Shown: in pieces, positions 16,574-16,762 of the stretch
How the letters are laid out: every line of letters starts with the position of its first letter
How positions within the stretch are numbered: position 1 is the first letter of the stretch
Source of the DNA: Desulfovibrionaceae bacterium
Lineage (GTDB): Bacteria > Desulfobacterota > Desulfovibrionia > Desulfovibrionales > Desulfovibrionaceae
NCBI GenBank assembly: GCA_030539415.1
Contig: JAUNSE010000009.1
Location: 1-16,762, forward strand
Reading direction: 5' to 3'
Length of the DNA: 16,762 nucleotides
Translations under genes and position numbers: made by a program
The notes under the pieces: generated by a model
What the model was told of the DNA's origin: nothing
Database searches by the model: none
What the model saw: only the letters and a program-made list of their open reading frames with translations

Positions 16574-16597
16574 ATATCATATATAATAATATGATAT
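16574..16597. repeat. Perfect AT-rich inverted repeat
   Basis: ATATCATAT (16574-16582) and ATATGATAT (16589-16597) are perfect 9-bp arms around ATAATA. The left arm overlaps the last AAATGTT element (16566-16578). The surrounding 50 bases are almost entirely A/T, as expected of a DNA-unwinding element or a promoter region. Confidence 0.45.
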
Positions 16598-16700
16598 TAT
16601 TTACTTTATTTTGATTATAGTATGGAACGGCTGTGCTCGAGAATGCCTGGCTCTCTGACTTCTCGTCTGTGGCAGGGCGAACGGTCGGCTCTCTGTTTCC

Positions 16701-16746
16701 GTCAGGGCCTGGAAGGACGCCTGGTGTCCGCTGACTTCCTTTTTTT
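16701..16746 (+). terminator. Terminator-like structure at the right edge
   Basis: GTCAG (16701-16705) pairs with CTGAC (16731-16735) and, inside it, GGAC (16715-16718) with GTCC (16726-16729). TTCC and a T7 run (16740-16746) follow. It could end a short rightward transcript arising in the GC-rich segment that begins near 16620, or a gene product I cannot recognise. The internal loop makes the stem only moderately stable. Confidence 0.35.
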
Positions 16747-16762
16747 GGGGATGCTTTTTTTG

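Larger units (their letters stand above)
15348..16578 (+). repeat. Array of about twelve 13-base elements, consensus AAATGTTNNTAAC
   Basis: Good copies on the + strand start at 15413, 15711, 15864, 15990, 16181, 16504 and 16566. Looser ones start at 15432, 15926, 16171 and 16395. Two overlapping copies on the minus strand occupy 15348-15360 and 15358-15370. AAATGTTCGTAAC occurs exactly at 15413 (+) and 15348 (-); AAATGTTTGTAAC is at 16504. The core TGTTNRTAA resembles the reverse complement of a DnaA box, TGTGNATAA, with T replacing G at position four. All copies right of 15400 point the same way. They may be DnaA boxes of this lineage, or iterons for another initiator or regulator. Confidence 0.75.
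15280..16620. other. Candidate chromosomal replication origin (oriC)
   Basis: This gene-free stretch next to dnaN-gyrB-gyrA alternates very AT-rich tracts (for example 15890-15912, 15995-16040, 16570-16620) with short GC-rich islands. It carries about a dozen copies of a DnaA-box-like element (see the repeat entry). Origins commonly lie beside dnaN/gyrB, and AT-rich tracts next to initiator boxes are typical unwinding elements. Canonical TTATCCACA boxes are missing. The closest are TTATCAACA (minus strand, within 15990-16002) and TTATAAACA (minus strand, 16184-16192), each one substitution away, and ATTTTCACA (minus strand, 15291-15299), also one away. The origin assignment is inferred from context and repeat content. 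Confidence 0.55.

Noticed and set aside
15280..16620. CRISPR array
   Set aside because: The repeats are short (13 bases), degenerate and irregularly spaced, with no uniform spacers and no cas gene.
16622..16762. ATG-initiated frame open to the window end
   Set aside because: There is no Shine-Dalgarno, AT-rich DNA abuts the ATG, the peptide is unrecognised and it runs through a terminator-like stem. It cannot be excluded without the sequence beyond the edge.
14470..16762. Canonical DnaA boxes (TTATCCACA)
   Set aside because: I found no exact copy on either strand. Only one-substitution variants such as TTATCAACA, TTATAAACA and ATTTTCACA occur, so I treat the AAATGTTNNTAAC elements as a separate or variant class.

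Overview
This window looks like the edge of a chromosomal replication origin in a GC-rich, probably anaerobic Desulfovibrionaceae-type bacterium. That lineage is an inference from gene order, protein style, a B. subtilis-type PurF that keeps its iron-sulfur cysteines, and an AspRS with non-discriminating signature residues. No single sequence here proves the taxon. The replication and expression genes are intact and ordinary. The unusual part is the 2.3-kb gene-poor stretch at the right end.

Layout. Bases 2-670 (+) hold the 3' part of parB, cut by the window edge. Next comes a short convergent gap with a strong hairpin (724-759). From 14469 down to 837 nine genes run head to tail on the minus strand: dnaN, gyrB, gyrA, purF, hisS, aspS, def, fmt, rsmB. 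Several are tightly joined: dnaN/gyrB by a TAATG overlap, fmt inside the end of def by 28 bases, rsmB one base after fmt, and aspS six bases after hisS. Larger gaps with hairpins lie before purF (127 bp) and before def (106 bp). The run supplies the sliding clamp, gyrase, the first step of purine synthesis, two tRNA synthetases, the formylation/deformylation pair for initiator Met, and a 16S rRNA methyltransferase.

Right of dnaN (14470-16762) I find no convincing protein gene and no dnaA. From about 15.3 kb the DNA alternates between very AT-rich tracts and short GC-rich islands. It carries about a dozen copies of a 13-base element, AAATGTTNNTAAC, almost all in one orientation, several about 62-64 bp apart. 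Its core TGTTNRTAA is one or two substitutions from the reverse complement of the DnaA box (TGTGNATAA). I therefore propose that this is oriC with lineage-specific DnaA boxes or iterons. The same stretch has a second recurring motif (CAAGTAT), a GC-rich imperfect inverted repeat of about 90 bp (16237-16326), an AT-rich inverted repeat (16574-16597), and a terminator-like structure at the extreme right end. The nine minus-strand genes would all be transcribed away from such an origin, in the direction of replication, whereas parB faces it.
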